Shown: positions 1 to 10,741 of the stretch, piece after piece
How the letters are laid out: the number at the start of each line of letters is the position of its first letter
Position numbering within the stretch: the first letter of the stretch is position 1
NCBI GenBank assembly: GCA_903869825.1
Contig: CAIQAL010000031.1
Coordinates: forward strand, 1-54,620
Reading direction: 5' to 3'
Length of the DNA: 54,620 nucleotides
From: an uncultured bacterium
Lineage (GTDB): Bacteria > Patescibacteriota > Minisyncoccia > Phycocordibacterales > UBA9973
Translations under genes and position numbers: made by a program
Notes under the pieces: model-generated
The model's input: only the letters and a program-made list of their open reading frames with translations
Database searches by the model: none
What the model was told of the DNA's origin: nothing

Positions 1-244
1 ATATATCAAACGATTTACAAATACAATCACACCAGAATCCATTCCGCTTTAAAAATGTCGCCAGTACAATTTGCACTTTTGGCGCCTAAAAGATATGATT
101 TAGCTAACAAGGTTGACGTGCAATGAAAGGGGTACAGTACATACTATAAAAAGTATTATTCCAAACATATATTTAATTTTCTAAAAATTGTTATTATAAC
201 ATCACCAAAAAGGTTCAAATATATTTCAAGTGTATTACGCTAAA

Positions 245-580
245 CTATTTTTTTGTTGCTTCACTTGAGATAACTTTCCAATGTTTTTTAATGTCTTTGA
301 TTGCTTCTTTTAATTCATCTATATCAATATCTTTAGCCTTCTCATATCTAGCTGCTACTGCGTCCACGATTTCATTATAAATAGACTCGGTCACTTCTTC
401 CAAATTCTCGAGCTTTTCAATAATTTCTGCTTTCATTTTAAGGGTCCAGCCACTGACAATTTTCTGGTTTTTTTTGCATTTGGACCAAACATTAAATATG
501 CAATTGCGGAAGCAGCTGCCACCCCCCAACCCCACGGCCACTCCTTTATTAAATCCTTTGTTTTTGTGATATATATGCAT
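245..580 (-). CDS. YtxH-like small membrane protein, apparently interrupted by two compensating frameshifts
   Basis: ORF track; shifting frame between the G6 run (~523-528) and the A8 run (~469-476) gives a glycine/alanine hydrophobic helix (VAVGLGVAAASAIAYLMFGPNAKK) joined to the charged tail KMKAEIIEKLENLEEV. Confidence 0.5.
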   Translation of the reverse strand: MHIYHKNKGFNKGVAVGLGGGSCFRNCIFNVWSKCKKNQKIVSGWTLKMKAEIIEKLENLEEVTESIYNEIVDAVAARYEKAKDIDIDELKEAIKDIKKHWKVISSEATKK

Positions 581-606
581 AAATTTTTATATTAACACTA
601 TTAATA

Positions 607-852
607 CTACCTTCTACCAAAAATCTTTCTTACAATAAAATTTAAAAAAGTATTCCTCCTCACCGTCTGCAAAATTTCAGAAAAACTTTCCTCTGCATCC
701 AGAGCTGCTTCCTTTAAAATTATTGAAATATCGGAAAAGTTTCTCAGAATTTTGATCAAATAAAAACTAGCAATCATTAAGATTATTGTTAAAATAATGA
801 CAGCGATAGAACTGATAAAGAAAAAAACGTCGGATTTTAAAATCTCTGTCAT
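607..852 (-). CDS. small single-TM membrane protein, hypothetical
   Basis: 81-aa ORF with an N-terminal hydrophobic helix. Confidence 0.5.
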   Translation of the reverse strand: MTEILKSDVFFFISSIAVIILTIILMIASFYLIKILRNFSDISIILKEAALDAEESFSEILQTVRRNTFLNFIVRKIFGRR

Positions 853-918
853 ATAAGTGTTAATATTTACTATTAAATGTCATAATTATTTATCTAAAGG
901 CAAAACCGTTTTACGATT

Positions 919-1203
919 TTAAGCAAATTCCATTCCGTCAAAATTTTCCATTGCTAAAGATTCTTCAATGCACATACTACATCTCGTGAATTTGACCGGT
1001 ACTTGCTCCTCGCGGTTTTCGTATTCCAAATACGACGGCTTTTCAAAGTGCCACGCGTTGTCATATTTAAAGGAATAACATTTTACACAGATCTCAAGGA
1101 GTTCTCCATCTTTTTTTTCTTTTTTTCCTCCTTGCTCTTTCTCCCACGAGAACCTTTTATTCAATTTGACATTTTTAATTGATTTTATTGTTTTATTAAG
1201 CAT
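919..1203 (-). CDS. hypothetical small protein with two CxxC pairs (possible zinc ribbon)
   Basis: 94-aa ORF, CVKC ... CSMC. Confidence 0.5.
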   Translation of the reverse strand: MLNKTIKSIKNVKLNKRFSWEKEQGGKKEKKDGELLEICVKCYSFKYDNAWHFEKPSYLEYENREEQVPVKFTRCSMCIEESLAMENFDGMEFA

Positions 1204-1342
1204 AGTTTTATTTTGGTTATTAATACCCGACCTTTATTTAACCTTAATTTAATAATACTTTTGTAAAAAATAAAGTCAACACTTAAAAATGGACTTTTTG
1301 TGGATAAAGTGTTAATAAAATTTAATATAAATTTAACTATTA

Positions 1343-2845
1343 TTAAATTTCTCCTAATGGTAGGGAAATCCTAAAAGTAGTCCCTTTGGGAGAAGACTCC
1401 AAAACTTTTATTTCTCCACCATGTGCTTCTGACACCCATTTTGAAATAGACAACCCTAGCCCGGAGCCTTTGTGTTTGTTTGATTTTGCTTCTTTTGTTC
1501 GGTAGAAGCGATCAAAAATAAACGTGATTTCTTCTTGTTTGATTCCGATTCCGTTATCAGCCACGTCAATATGAAAAAATCTATTTTCTAATATCGAAGA
1601 GATAGTTACCTTTCCTTTCTCTCTTCCATAGGTAATGGCATTTTTAATAATATTCAAAAAAAGTTTCTCCAAATATACTTTGTCGCCGCAAAAAGAAAAG
1701 TCCGGACTTTTTTTGAAATTAATAGAAATATTTTTTTTCGAAGCCAGGATCTCGCACCTTTTCACTATCTTTTCTAAGAAGAGATTCAAATTTATTTTTT
1801 CAAGATTTATCTTTCCGTATGCTTCATTCCCTTTTGAAGCAAGCAAGGTCAAGTCCGAAAGAAGCTCGGTTAAATGTTCAATTTCTCCATTTATTGCATT
1901 GATTTTCTCGTTTTGACCCGAGCTACTTAGACCAGACCTTGCCAGAAGGTCAATATTTCCCCGAATAATTGCAAGCGGGGTACGAAGCTCATGAGTGGCA
2001 TCGGCAATGAATTCGGTTTTCAGAGTTTCTTGTTCAGCTTTTTTTTGTTCAGTAATATCCTGCACAATCCCCAACATACTTTGCAGCGCCCCAGCTTTAT
2101 TAATATGATGACGTCCAGTTGCCCAAATCCAGCGAATCTCGCCGTCTACCCGTCTGATGCGACATTCAAAACTCCAATCACTTTTATTATTTATTGCATA
2201 ATTGAATCTTGAACTAACCTCTTCCCGATCTTCTTGCAGAACGTGGTCAAGAAACATTTCATAAGTCCACTCTGGTAAGAGTTTAGGATACCCAAAAATG
2301 CGATCATGTTCTAAAGATCTGAAAGCCGTATGGTCCAACAAATTTAAATCCCATACTCCGGTGTGGCTCGTATTCATTGCAAAATTCAAACGCTCTTCGC
2401 TTTCACGTAATTTTTCTTCAGCCAATCTTCGAGAAGTTATATCTTGTTTAATAGCAATAAAATGAGTTACCTTACCCTCATCCTCCACAACAGGAGAAAT
2501 GGTCATTTCTTCGATATACAATTTGCCATCTTTCCTCTTGTTTACTATTTCTCCATACCACACTTTTCCGGCAGAAATTGTGGACCATAAATTTTTATAG
2601 ACATCATCACTCTGCTCCCATGATTTTAAAATTTTTGGGTTCTTTCCTATAGCTTCCAGAAAAGTGTATCCGGTAAGTTCAGTAAATGCACCATTAACCC
2701 ATTCAATTTCGCCTTTCTTATTGGTTATTACTACACCATTGGCGGTTGCCTCAAGCGCAGCGTAAAAAATACTTTCAGGAATAATACTGCCAATATTTTT
2801 ACTTAAATTTTTTGTTTTTTTAACTATGCTACTTTCTTTTTTCAT
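1343..2845 (-). CDS. PAS-domain sensor histidine kinase
   Basis: two PAS/PAC regions, H-box ATHELRTPLAIIRGN, ATPase motifs NIIKNAITYG, DNGIGI, GSGLGLSI. Confidence 0.93.
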   Translation of the reverse strand: MKKESSIVKKTKNLSKNIGSIIPESIFYAALEATANGVVITNKKGEIEWVNGAFTELTGYTFLEAIGKNPKILKSWEQSDDVYKNLWSTISAGKVWYGEIVNKRKDGKLYIEEMTISPVVEDEGKVTHFIAIKQDITSRRLAEEKLRESEERLNFAMNTSHTGVWDLNLLDHTAFRSLEHDRIFGYPKLLPEWTYEMFLDHVLQEDREEVSSRFNYAINNKSDWSFECRIRRVDGEIRWIWATGRHHINKAGALQSMLGIVQDITEQKKAEQETLKTEFIADATHELRTPLAIIRGNIDLLARSGLSSSGQNEKINAINGEIEHLTELLSDLTLLASKGNEAYGKINLEKINLNLFLEKIVKRCEILASKKNISINFKKSPDFSFCGDKVYLEKLFLNIIKNAITYGREKGKVTISSILENRFFHIDVADNGIGIKQEEITFIFDRFYRTKEAKSNKHKGSGLGLSISKWVSEAHGGEIKVLESSPKGTTFRISLPLGEI

Positions 2846-2857
2846 AGCATTAAAAGT

Positions 2858-3562
2858 TTATTCTTTCAATAGATATCCTACTCCCCGCACTGTGTGAATT
2901 AGTGGTTGAGCTCTCTCTCCGTCAATTTTTCGGCGCAAATACGCCACGTGGACATTTAGTTCATTATTTGATTCTTTAAATCCAGGACCCCAGACTTCAT
3001 CAATCAGTCTCCTTTTTGTTATTGCTTGCCCTTTATTCGTCATTAAAGTGTCCAGGATTCTGTATTCCTTTGGAGTAAGAGGAACCGATACTCCTGCTCT
3101 GGTAACCTCATGTTTATTTTTATCCATAATAATGTCAGCAATTTTCCAGATATCTGAATCCGCTGTCTTTCTGCGTCGTAACACTGCTCGGATTCGGGCA
3201 AACAATTCTTCCAATCCAAACGGCTTCATTATGTAATCGTCCGCTCCAGCATTTAATCCTGTTACTCGGTCTTCAACCCTTTCGCGGGCAGTAAGCATTA
3301 TGATAGGGGTCTGAATCTGATGATCTCTAAGTTCCTTGCAGACTGCAAAACCGTCTTTTTTTGGAAGCATAATATCAAGAATTATTAAAGAATATTCGTT
3401 ACTTAAGGCCTTTTTTAATCCTTGTTCGCCATCTAAAGCAGTATCTACAGCATATCTTTCCTCTTTTAGTCCAGCTTCCAATATTTTCACTAGTTTTTCT
3501 TCATCTTCAATAATTAATATTGTCATATAGACATTTATATCATATTCAAAAACACTATGCAA
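2858..3562 (-). CDS. OmpR/PhoB-family response regulator (start probably ~3526, MTILIIEDEE)
   Basis: receiver domain (IIEDEEKLV, LDIMLP, MLTAR, KPF) plus winged helix (LTPKEYRILDTLM, VHVAYLRRKID, RGVGYLL). Confidence 0.93.
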   Translation of the reverse strand: MHSVFEYDINVYMTILIIEDEEKLVKILEAGLKEERYAVDTALDGEQGLKKALSNEYSLIILDIMLPKKDGFAVCKELRDHQIQTPIIMLTARERVEDRVTGLNAGADDYIMKPFGLEELFARIRAVLRRRKTADSDIWKIADIIMDKNKHEVTRAGVSVPLTPKEYRILDTLMTNKGQAITKRRLIDEVWGPGFKESNNELNVHVAYLRRKIDGERAQPLIHTVRGVGYLLKE

Positions 3563-3712
3563 TAGTCAAATGTTAAGTTTTAATTAAAGTTATCCACAGT
3601 ATTAACACATTTTTCCTCTTTTATACGTTGACTTTTGAAATATAAGAGAGCTATAATGTTAAAACTATATTAAATGATATGTGAAATATTATTAATTTAA
3701 CATTAATATTAT

Positions 3713-3859
3713 ATGAGAACAAATTCACAAACACAAAAAAAACTAGCGGAACATTTTTACAAATTTTTGGTTATCGGCCCTGAGATAAAATACAAGATTG
3801 AAAAACTTAAAAAAGAAAAAAGAATCACTTGGGCTTTGGGGAATCCTCCAGATCCCTGA
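3713..3859 (+). CDS. small ORF MRTNSQTQKKLAEHFYKFLVIGPEIKYKIEKLKKEKRITWALGNPPDP, hypothetical
   Basis: 48-aa ORF read by hand in an otherwise empty intergenic region. Confidence 0.3.
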   Translation: MRTNSQTQKKLAEHFYKFLVIGPEIKYKIEKLKKEKRITWALGNPPDP

Positions 3860-3970
3860 GGGGTATATTAAATAAAAACAAAAAGATTCAACTGTTTTAG
3901 CTCCAAAAAAAACAAACACAAATATATAACCGATTTATGAACTAAAAATGACGAATGCTGTTCGTCATTT

Positions 3971-4645
3971 TTAGTTTTTATTGATTGAAATTATTTTTCC
4001 GTCATCGAGATGAATTGTCCTCTCGGCAATCTTACTGTATTCCGGTTCGTGGGTTACCATTATTATGGTTTGACCTTCTTTGTGTAATTGTTTAAAAATT
4101 TCCATTACAATCCGAGAAGATTCATTGTCCAAGTTCGCAGTAGGTTCGTCGGCAAATAATATTTTTGGGCGGTGTGCAATCGCTCGGGCGATACTAACTC
4201 TTTGTTGTTCCCCCCCTGAGAGTTTGCTTGGTAAATTATTCAATCTTTTTTCTAAACCAACCAAAGTTAATGCCTCTGTTGCCTTTTTTCTTGCAATTTG
4301 TTCTGGCACATCTTGCATTAAAAGTGGCAAGGAAACATTTTCAAGTGCAGTAAGTTCTGGCAATAATGCATAATCTTGAAAAACATATCCTAGCTCGAAA
4401 AGACGGAACAAAGTTTTTTCTTCCACACTAAGAGAAGAAGCATCCTTCCCATCAATAACCACATCGCCAGAAGTTGGTTCATCAAGCAAGCTCATCTGAT
4501 AAAGCAAGGTACTTTTTCCGGCGCCACTACGTCCCATTATCGCGATGAATTCCCCACTCTCCGCTCGAAAATCAATTCCTTTCAGAACTTTCGTTTCGCT
4601 ATCCCCATCTTTAAATGATTTAGTTAAATTTTTTATTTCAATCAT
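3971..4645 (-). CDS. ABC transporter ATP-binding protein (MacB/LolD type)
   Basis: Walker A GRSGAGKST, signature LSGGEQQRVSIARA, Walker B ILFADEPT. Confidence 0.95.
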   Translation of the reverse strand: MIEIKNLTKSFKDGDSETKVLKGIDFRAESGEFIAIMGRSGAGKSTLLYQMSLLDEPTSGDVVIDGKDASSLSVEEKTLFRLFELGYVFQDYALLPELTALENVSLPLLMQDVPEQIARKKATEALTLVGLEKRLNNLPSKLSGGEQQRVSIARAIAHRPKILFADEPTANLDNESSRIVMEIFKQLHKEGQTIIMVTHEPEYSKIAERTIHLDDGKIISINKN

Positions 4646-4649
4646 AAAT

Positions 4650-5906
4650 TTAATTTCTTCCTAAAATTGAATCCAAGGTATTTTTTCGAACGACCAAACG
4701 AGCTGGAATAAATCCCGCAACGATAGTAGTAATCATCAGAAGCCCAATACGCAACAAAGTACTCCCAAGTGGAGCAACCAAAATCCCATCACTAAAAGGA
4801 AAATCAATGGGATGAGCTGCCATTGCAGGCTGAAGTACTAGATATAGGACCAAAAGCCCGATGATCGAACCACACAATGCATAAAAGAAAGATTGCAGAA
4901 TATAAGATACTTCAATTGCTTGTTCACTTATCCCAATCCCTTTTAGGATACCTATGAACTTCCGCCGCGTAATGGCATTAATGAATATAACAATAAAAAT
5001 TGTAATTGAAGCAACTACCAATCCAATCGATGAAAGTAAATTCCCGAGTAAGGCAAATGTATCAATCATATCTTTAATAAACTTTGGTTCTGCGTCGGTG
5101 AATGTTTGAACTTTTGCAACCTTATCTACCCCATTCTTTTTTAAAATATCACGGACCAAATCGGGATTACTTCCCGGTTTTAATTTTATTGAAATTTCCG
5201 AAACATTATAATCACTCCGCCCAATCATACTCCGCAATTGTGAATCAACAAAGTATACTCGCATTGAAAGCTCGTCCACTTTTGCTTTAATAATTCCCTT
5301 GATGATTACCTCGTGAGTTATCCCATTTACATTTACCCTTATTTTTGTTCCAGGAGCAACATTGGTAAGAGTCGAAAATCCTGGAGAGTCAACCGCCAAA
5401 TATTTTTTATCCAAATAAGCTCCCAGTAAGACCTGATCGTAATCATCCGGTTTTAAATACGAACCCTCAACAATGAATTTAGAAAGGTTGGTAACCGAAT
5501 CTTCGGCTATTGGGTCAATGCCTGTTATGGTAGCGGCAGCGATATCGGACTTATCTGTTTCCTTAATTTTAGTTTTGTAATTTGCTTCGACCGTTCCACC
5601 TTTAAGATATCTAGCAGTAACAGCCTGAACTTCCGGCAATGATTTAATAAGAGAAACTACGCTTGGACTGTTTTCAATATATGTTTTATCACTCAAGTTT
5701 GAAATTATCACATCACTTGTATAATGAGCTCGAACCGCATCCACTGCCCCCTGAATTAGCCCAACCAATACCCCACTTACTACCACCAAATTCAAAAAGG
5801 TAAAAAACATCACAAAAATTATGAGGGTAGTTGTCCAAGGATTTGATCTCTTTATTTGACGTTTGGCTAGAAAAAAGCCAATCCGAATATTTAAGGATGA
5901 AAACAT
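4650..5906 (-). CDS. ABC transporter permease, FtsX/MacB type
   Basis: N-terminal TM, periplasmic domain, three C-terminal TMs; adjacent to the ATPase. Confidence 0.9.
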   Translation of the reverse strand: MFSSLNIRIGFFLAKRQIKRSNPWTTTLIIFVMFFTFLNLVVVSGVLVGLIQGAVDAVRAHYTSDVIISNLSDKTYIENSPSVVSLIKSLPEVQAVTARYLKGGTVEANYKTKIKETDKSDIAAATITGIDPIAEDSVTNLSKFIVEGSYLKPDDYDQVLLGAYLDKKYLAVDSPGFSTLTNVAPGTKIRVNVNGITHEVIIKGIIKAKVDELSMRVYFVDSQLRSMIGRSDYNVSEISIKLKPGSNPDLVRDILKKNGVDKVAKVQTFTDAEPKFIKDMIDTFALLGNLLSSIGLVVASITIFIVIFINAITRRKFIGILKGIGISEQAIEVSYILQSFFYALCGSIIGLLVLYLVLQPAMAAHPIDFPFSDGILVAPLGSTLLRIGLLMITTIVAGFIPARLVVRKNTLDSILGRN

Positions 5907-5912
5907 ATTATT

Positions 5913-7418
5913 TTACACAGGATTAAGAACAACTATTTCTCCCCCCTTTAGTCCAGAAACAACTTCTACTTGCCCCAAAGAGGAGACACTCCCAGTAATT
6001 ATCTCAACATCTGTATTTTTTTCACCATTTTTAATTTTAACAAATTTTTTACCGTTTTTTTTAAAAATTACTCCTTCTGGAATTACTATCGCATTCGGCT
6101 TATTAAAGGTCGTAATCGATGCATTTGCAGTCATCCCGGATTTTACCCGAGGATCATTTTCATCAAACTGCAGTTTTGTTTTGTAGGTAGAAACTCCATC
6201 TCGAATTGTTTCGGCTGGATCAATTGAAACAACTTTCGCGAGAAATATTACGTCAGACCCATAAGCATCCAGGGTAACATTCGCTTGGTTTCCGATTGAA
6301 ACAGAAGCAATATTCACTTCCGGAACATAACTTTCGATTTGGAAAGAGCCAATAGACATCATTGCTATTTCCGAAACATTTGGGGTGGCTACTTCCCCGA
6401 CCTTCGCGTCCATTTTGGTAATTTGACCGTCAAAAGGAGCTACCACAAATCGATCGTCGTATGATCCCTGAGCCGACAAAAGCGAACCATTTGCTGCTGC
6501 GATATCTTCCGGACGAGCACTAGCCTGTTTCGAGACAAAAGCAGCTTTTGCTTGTTCTAACACCGCTTCAGAATTTGCAATCATCTGAGTTCTAGTAGAG
6601 AGAGCTGCTTGATAAGCATTCAAATTTTGAAGATATTGTGAGGACTGGGTATTGGGAATATTTACAATCCATTCGGTATCATTTAATGCCCCAGGATATT
6701 TAATATAAAGACCGGTCGTGCCAATTGCTTGCGGAGTGATTGTGCTAACCATCCCCGTCGCTACAATTAATCCACTCACCCGAAAAGACATTCCCCCCGA
6801 AGAAGGATACTCGGTGATTTTCATCTGTCCCTCTTTCTCTAAAAGATAAGTACCAGAAATTATTGGAGCTCCGTCTAAGCTTGTTTGGGTTCCACTGGTA
6901 ACTGCCAAGAAGCCAGAATTAAGAAGACTTTTTTTTGCATTTGCCACCGTTTGATCTTGTGCCAGTTTTGTTTGATCTAAAGAGACCTGTGCAGTTTCAA
7001 CAGCCGCCTTAGCCACGTTGATATCGGCACTGGTTTCCCCATTAACTATTTTTTCATAATTTGATTTTGCAATTAAAAGCGTGCCTCTCTGGTCAGCTGA
7101 ATCAAGAGCCGCGATTGTTTGTCCTTTTTTGACCAAATCTCCCACTTTAAAGTAAATATGATCAACTAGCCCACCACTTTTAAAACCCAAATCAACGCCT
7201 TCTGCCGGGACAACTTTCCCAGATATTGAAACCTGATTTTTAAAATCACCAACACTTACCATTATAGTTTCTTCTTTTTTATTATTGCTTTTGAATATTA
7301 ATACGAGAACAATCACCGCCAAAATAGCACCAAAAACTACGATAACTTTTTTCTTATTAGAAAAAGACATAAATTTCTTCATATTCTTAAATATTAACAT
7401 ATTAAAATGATTAAACAA
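5913..7418 (-). CDS. HlyD/RND-type membrane fusion (adaptor) protein
   Basis: N-terminal TM, lipoyl-like halves (GGLVDHIYFKVGDLVKKGQTIAALD; VAPFDGQITKMDAKVGEV), coiled-coil region. Confidence 0.9.
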   Translation of the reverse strand: MFNHFNMLIFKNMKKFMSFSNKKKVIVVFGAILAVIVLVLIFKSNNKKEETIMVSVGDFKNQVSISGKVVPAEGVDLGFKSGGLVDHIYFKVGDLVKKGQTIAALDSADQRGTLLIAKSNYEKIVNGETSADINVAKAAVETAQVSLDQTKLAQDQTVANAKKSLLNSGFLAVTSGTQTSLDGAPIISGTYLLEKEGQMKITEYPSSGGMSFRVSGLIVATGMVSTITPQAIGTTGLYIKYPGALNDTEWIVNIPNTQSSQYLQNLNAYQAALSTRTQMIANSEAVLEQAKAAFVSKQASARPEDIAAANGSLLSAQGSYDDRFVVAPFDGQITKMDAKVGEVATPNVSEIAMMSIGSFQIESYVPEVNIASVSIGNQANVTLDAYGSDVIFLAKVVSIDPAETIRDGVSTYKTKLQFDENDPRVKSGMTANASITTFNKPNAIVIPEGVIFKKNGKKFVKIKNGEKNTDVEIITGSVSSLGQVEVVSGLKGGEIVVLNPV

Positions 7419-7421
7419 AAA

Positions 7422-7637
7422 CTATATTAGTTTTTTGAGTTCAGCTTCATATTTTTGCATTACTTCCATCGAAGCGGCTTGTTGTTCCGTTCCACCCTTA
7501 ATTTTCGCTTGAATTTCTTCCGCAATTTTTTTAAAAAGTTCCGGATTTTTCTCCATCATCGTAATAACCATATCTATCTGTGACTCAGGTATCCCTTGGG
7601 TACGCAGCATTTTCTTTAATAAAAAATTTTTAAACAT
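7422..7637 (-). CDS. small conserved hypothetical protein
   Basis: 71-aa ORF directly upstream of the adaptor gene on the same strand. Confidence 0.5.
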   Translation of the reverse strand: MFKNFLLKKMLRTQGIPESQIDMVITMMEKNPELFKKIAEEIQAKIKGGTEQQAASMEVMQKYEAELKKLI

Positions 7638-7880
7638 ATTTATTCGTCGATAATATTAAAGTCGTCATAAACTTTACTAATAATTTTTCTGTGACGGATA
7701 TAATATACCATAATGAGTGAAGTAAGCAATAAACCTATGAAGCGATTTGTATTTCATTTATTACTACACTGGCTCTGACAAAATATACTCCGAAAAAAAA
7801 AGCTAAAAATCACTAAAACCAAAATTATTTTTTATTCATAACTTTGTTTTTAATATTTTATATTATGCTACAATAATATC

Positions 7881-8900
7881 ATGGAAAATATTGGGAAGAA
7901 AATAGATTTCTTAGCAATTGGGGATATCGTGACAGATGCATTTATCAAGTTAAAAGACGCCCACGTCCACTGTAATATTGACAAAGAGGGCTGTGAATTA
8001 TGCCTTCGTTTTGGAGATAAAGTTCCTTATGAATCAGTAACAGTCATTCCAGCTTCTGGGAATAGTGGCAACGTTTCAATATGTGCTTCCCGCTTGGGAC
8101 TTTCTACTGCCCTTATGACCAATATCGGTGACGATCAATATGGAAAAGATTGTTTGGAGGTATTTAAAAAAGAAAAGATTGATCAAACTTTTGTAAAAAT
8201 TGAAACTGGCAAACCTTCCAGTTACAATTATGTCCTTTGGTACGATATTGACCGCACCATCTTGGTGAATCATCAAAATTACGAACGCTCTTGGACCAAG
8301 ACCAAAGAATCGGAAGAATATAAGGCTCCTGCTTGGATTTATTTAACTTCCTTGGGCGAAAATTCAACTCGATTTCATGATGAAATTGTTGATTACTTAA
8401 AGAGACATATAAATGTAAAACTCGCTTTCCAGCCAGGTACTTTTCAAATTAAATTGGGAAGTGATATCCTAAAAGAAATTTATGCCCGGACAGAAATATT
8501 TTTTTCGAATTTAGAAGAAGCCAAAAAAATTCTCAATACGGAAAAAAAAGATATTTTGAAACTATGCCAAGGTATTCATACATTAGGACCTAAGATAGTT
8601 TCCCTGAGTGACGGAGAAAATGGTGCCTATCTTTATTTAAACAATGAACTTTGGCATATCTCCGCATACAAAGATAATACCCCAGTACTAGAAAGCACCG
8701 GAGCCGGAGATGCCTTTTCCTCCACTATTGTTTGTGCCCTTGCATTGGGTAAAACTCCGCTTGAAGCTTTTGCCCTGGGACCCATCAACGCGAAATCGGT
8801 AGTGGGACAAATCGGTGCTCACTCCGGACTTTTATCACTCGAAAAATTGGAAGAGGGACTCAAAAATGCTCCGACAGACTACAAGCCGACAAAAATTTAG
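7881..8900 (+). CDS. PfkB/ribokinase-family sugar kinase
   Basis: C-terminal motif ESTGAGDAFSSTIVCAL; N-terminal SGNSGNVSICASRLG. Confidence 0.88.
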   Translation: MENIGKKIDFLAIGDIVTDAFIKLKDAHVHCNIDKEGCELCLRFGDKVPYESVTVIPASGNSGNVSICASRLGLSTALMTNIGDDQYGKDCLEVFKKEKIDQTFVKIETGKPSSYNYVLWYDIDRTILVNHQNYERSWTKTKESEEYKAPAWIYLTSLGENSTRFHDEIVDYLKRHINVKLAFQPGTFQIKLGSDILKEIYARTEIFFSNLEEAKKILNTEKKDILKLCQGIHTLGPKIVSLSDGENGAYLYLNNELWHISAYKDNTPVLESTGAGDAFSSTIVCALALGKTPLEAFALGPINAKSVVGQIGAHSGLLSLEKLEEGLKNAPTDYKPTKI

Positions 8901-9895
8901 TTTTTCCTTTTTAAAGCCTTTCGAACCGCTTCTTTAATAGAATTTTTTCCCATTCTATAATGTTCGATGAGTTCGTCCGGAGTACCTGATTGTCCGAATA
9001 AGTCTCTTACTCCGACAAATTCAATCGGCACCGGATAATTTTGCGCTAAAACCTCTGCTATTGCACCACCAAGCCCTCCGGCAATTTGGTGTTCTTCTAT
9101 AGTTACTATCGTTCTCGTTTCTTTGGCGAGTGTAATGATTGCTTCGGTATCAAGCGGCTTGATGGAAGCCAGGTTCATAACTTTTGTTTTTATTCCTTCT
9201 GCTTCAAGTTCTTTGGCTGCAACCAACGCTCGATGAGTTAATCCACCGGTAACGATAATCCCGACTTGCGCAAGTCCCACCTCCGGTATCCAGAAAATTT
9301 GTGCCGTACCAATAGAAAAAGGAGTTTCTTCGGTCGTAATAATCGGAGTTTTTTCTCGAGCTAAACGTAAATAAGCTGGCTCTTTTGTCTTTGCTATTTT
9401 GATAGTAGCTTTTTTCGCTTCGATTGCATCACATGGAGAAATAACATCCATATTAGGAATCATTCGCATCAGTCCGATATCCTCCAACGCTTGGTGAGTT
9501 CCTCCGTCCGGTCCAACCGAGATTCCAGCATGTGATCCAACCACCACAACCTTACGGTCGTTATACGAAATGGTAGTTCTGATTTGTTCCCAACTTCGTC
9601 CAGGTGAAAACATCGCATACGATGAACAAAAAGCAATCTTTCCCATAGCTGCCATTCCGCTTGCCACAGTAACCAGATTCTGTTCGGCTATTCCCATTTC
9701 GATAAACCTGTCTTTAAATTTTTCGGCGAACAAATGCATCTGAGTACTTTCAGTCAAGTCCGCACACAATGCCACAATGTTTTTATCTTCTTCCCCCGCT
9801 TTCAAAAGTCCTTGCCCGAAACCTTTTCTAATTGGCACTTGTTCCACATCAGGATTAAATATTTTCGGATTTAATTTTAAATTTGGATTTAACAT
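8897..9895 (-). CDS. transketolase, C-terminal subunit (split)
   Basis: Pyr and C-terminal domains: GIAEQNLVTVASGMAAMGK, VGSHAGISVGPDGGTHQ, EEHQIAGGLG. Confidence 0.92.
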   Translation of the reverse strand: MLNPNLKLNPKIFNPDVEQVPIRKGFGQGLLKAGEEDKNIVALCADLTESTQMHLFAEKFKDRFIEMGIAEQNLVTVASGMAAMGKIAFCSSYAMFSPGRSWEQIRTTISYNDRKVVVVGSHAGISVGPDGGTHQALEDIGLMRMIPNMDVISPCDAIEAKKATIKIAKTKEPAYLRLAREKTPIITTEETPFSIGTAQIFWIPEVGLAQVGIIVTGGLTHRALVAAKELEAEGIKTKVMNLASIKPLDTEAIITLAKETRTIVTIEEHQIAGGLGGAIAEVLAQNYPVPIEFVGVRDLFGQSGTPDELIEHYRMGKNSIKEAVRKALKRKN

Positions 9896-9897
9896 AA

Positions 9898-10734
9898 TTA
9901 TATTTTATTTGCTCGTAGTTCTTTTAAAGCCAGTTCTCCTTCTTCTTTGGTTGGGGGTTTTCCATGCCAGTGATAATCCCCCTCCCACTCTTTTACTCCC
10001 TTTGAAGCAATTGTCTCAGCTAAAATTACAACGGGTTTGTCCAATACTTTCTTTGCTTCTTCAAATGCACTACCTAGTGCTACAAAATCGTGGCCCGAGA
10101 CCTGAATCACGTGCCAATTAAATGATTCCCATTTTTTTGCAAGTGGCTCAAGCGGCATGATGTTTTCAGTATTACCATCTATTTGAATATTATTTCTATC
10201 AATAATACCAATCAAATTGTTTAATTTGTTTTTCCCAGCCAACATCATCGCTTCCCAGATATTCCCTTCATCGAGTTCACCGTCACCCATAAAACAGTAA
10301 ATTTTTCTTTCTGAGCCATCGATTCGATCAGCCAAGGCCATCCCAACTCCTTGTGAAAGTCCTTCACCAAGCGGTCCGGAAGATGTTTCAAGAGATGGTA
10401 AAAACTCTCGATGAGGATGACCTTGAAGTCTTGAACCAAACTTGCGCAAAGTTTTTAATTCTTCTACCGGAAAATATCCTGCGTGAGCCATTGCCGAATA
10501 TAAAACCGGACAAATATGTCCGTTTGAAAGGATTACTCTATCTCGTTTTTCCCAAGTTGGATTTTTAGGATCGTGTTGTAAAACGTGAAAATACAAAAGA
10601 GTAAAAATATCCGCCATTCCAAGTGGTCCGGCAGTATGCCCACTCTTCGCTTCTACCAACATTTCAATTATAGATTGTCGAATTTCGTTTGCTTTTTGTT
10701 CTAACTCCTTGATTTTCTGTTGAGATAAATTCAT
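9898..10734 (-). CDS. transketolase, N-terminal (TPP-binding) subunit (split)
   Basis: SGHTAGPLGMADI, GDGELDEGNIWEAMMLAGKNKLNNLIGIIDRNNIQIDG. Confidence 0.92.
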   Translation of the reverse strand: MNLSQQKIKELEQKANEIRQSIIEMLVEAKSGHTAGPLGMADIFTLLYFHVLQHDPKNPTWEKRDRVILSNGHICPVLYSAMAHAGYFPVEELKTLRKFGSRLQGHPHREFLPSLETSSGPLGEGLSQGVGMALADRIDGSERKIYCFMGDGELDEGNIWEAMMLAGKNKLNNLIGIIDRNNIQIDGNTENIMPLEPLAKKWESFNWHVIQVSGHDFVALGSAFEEAKKVLDKPVVILAETIASKGVKEWEGDYHWHGKPPTKEEGELALKELRANKI

Positions 10735-10741
10735 TTTTTTA

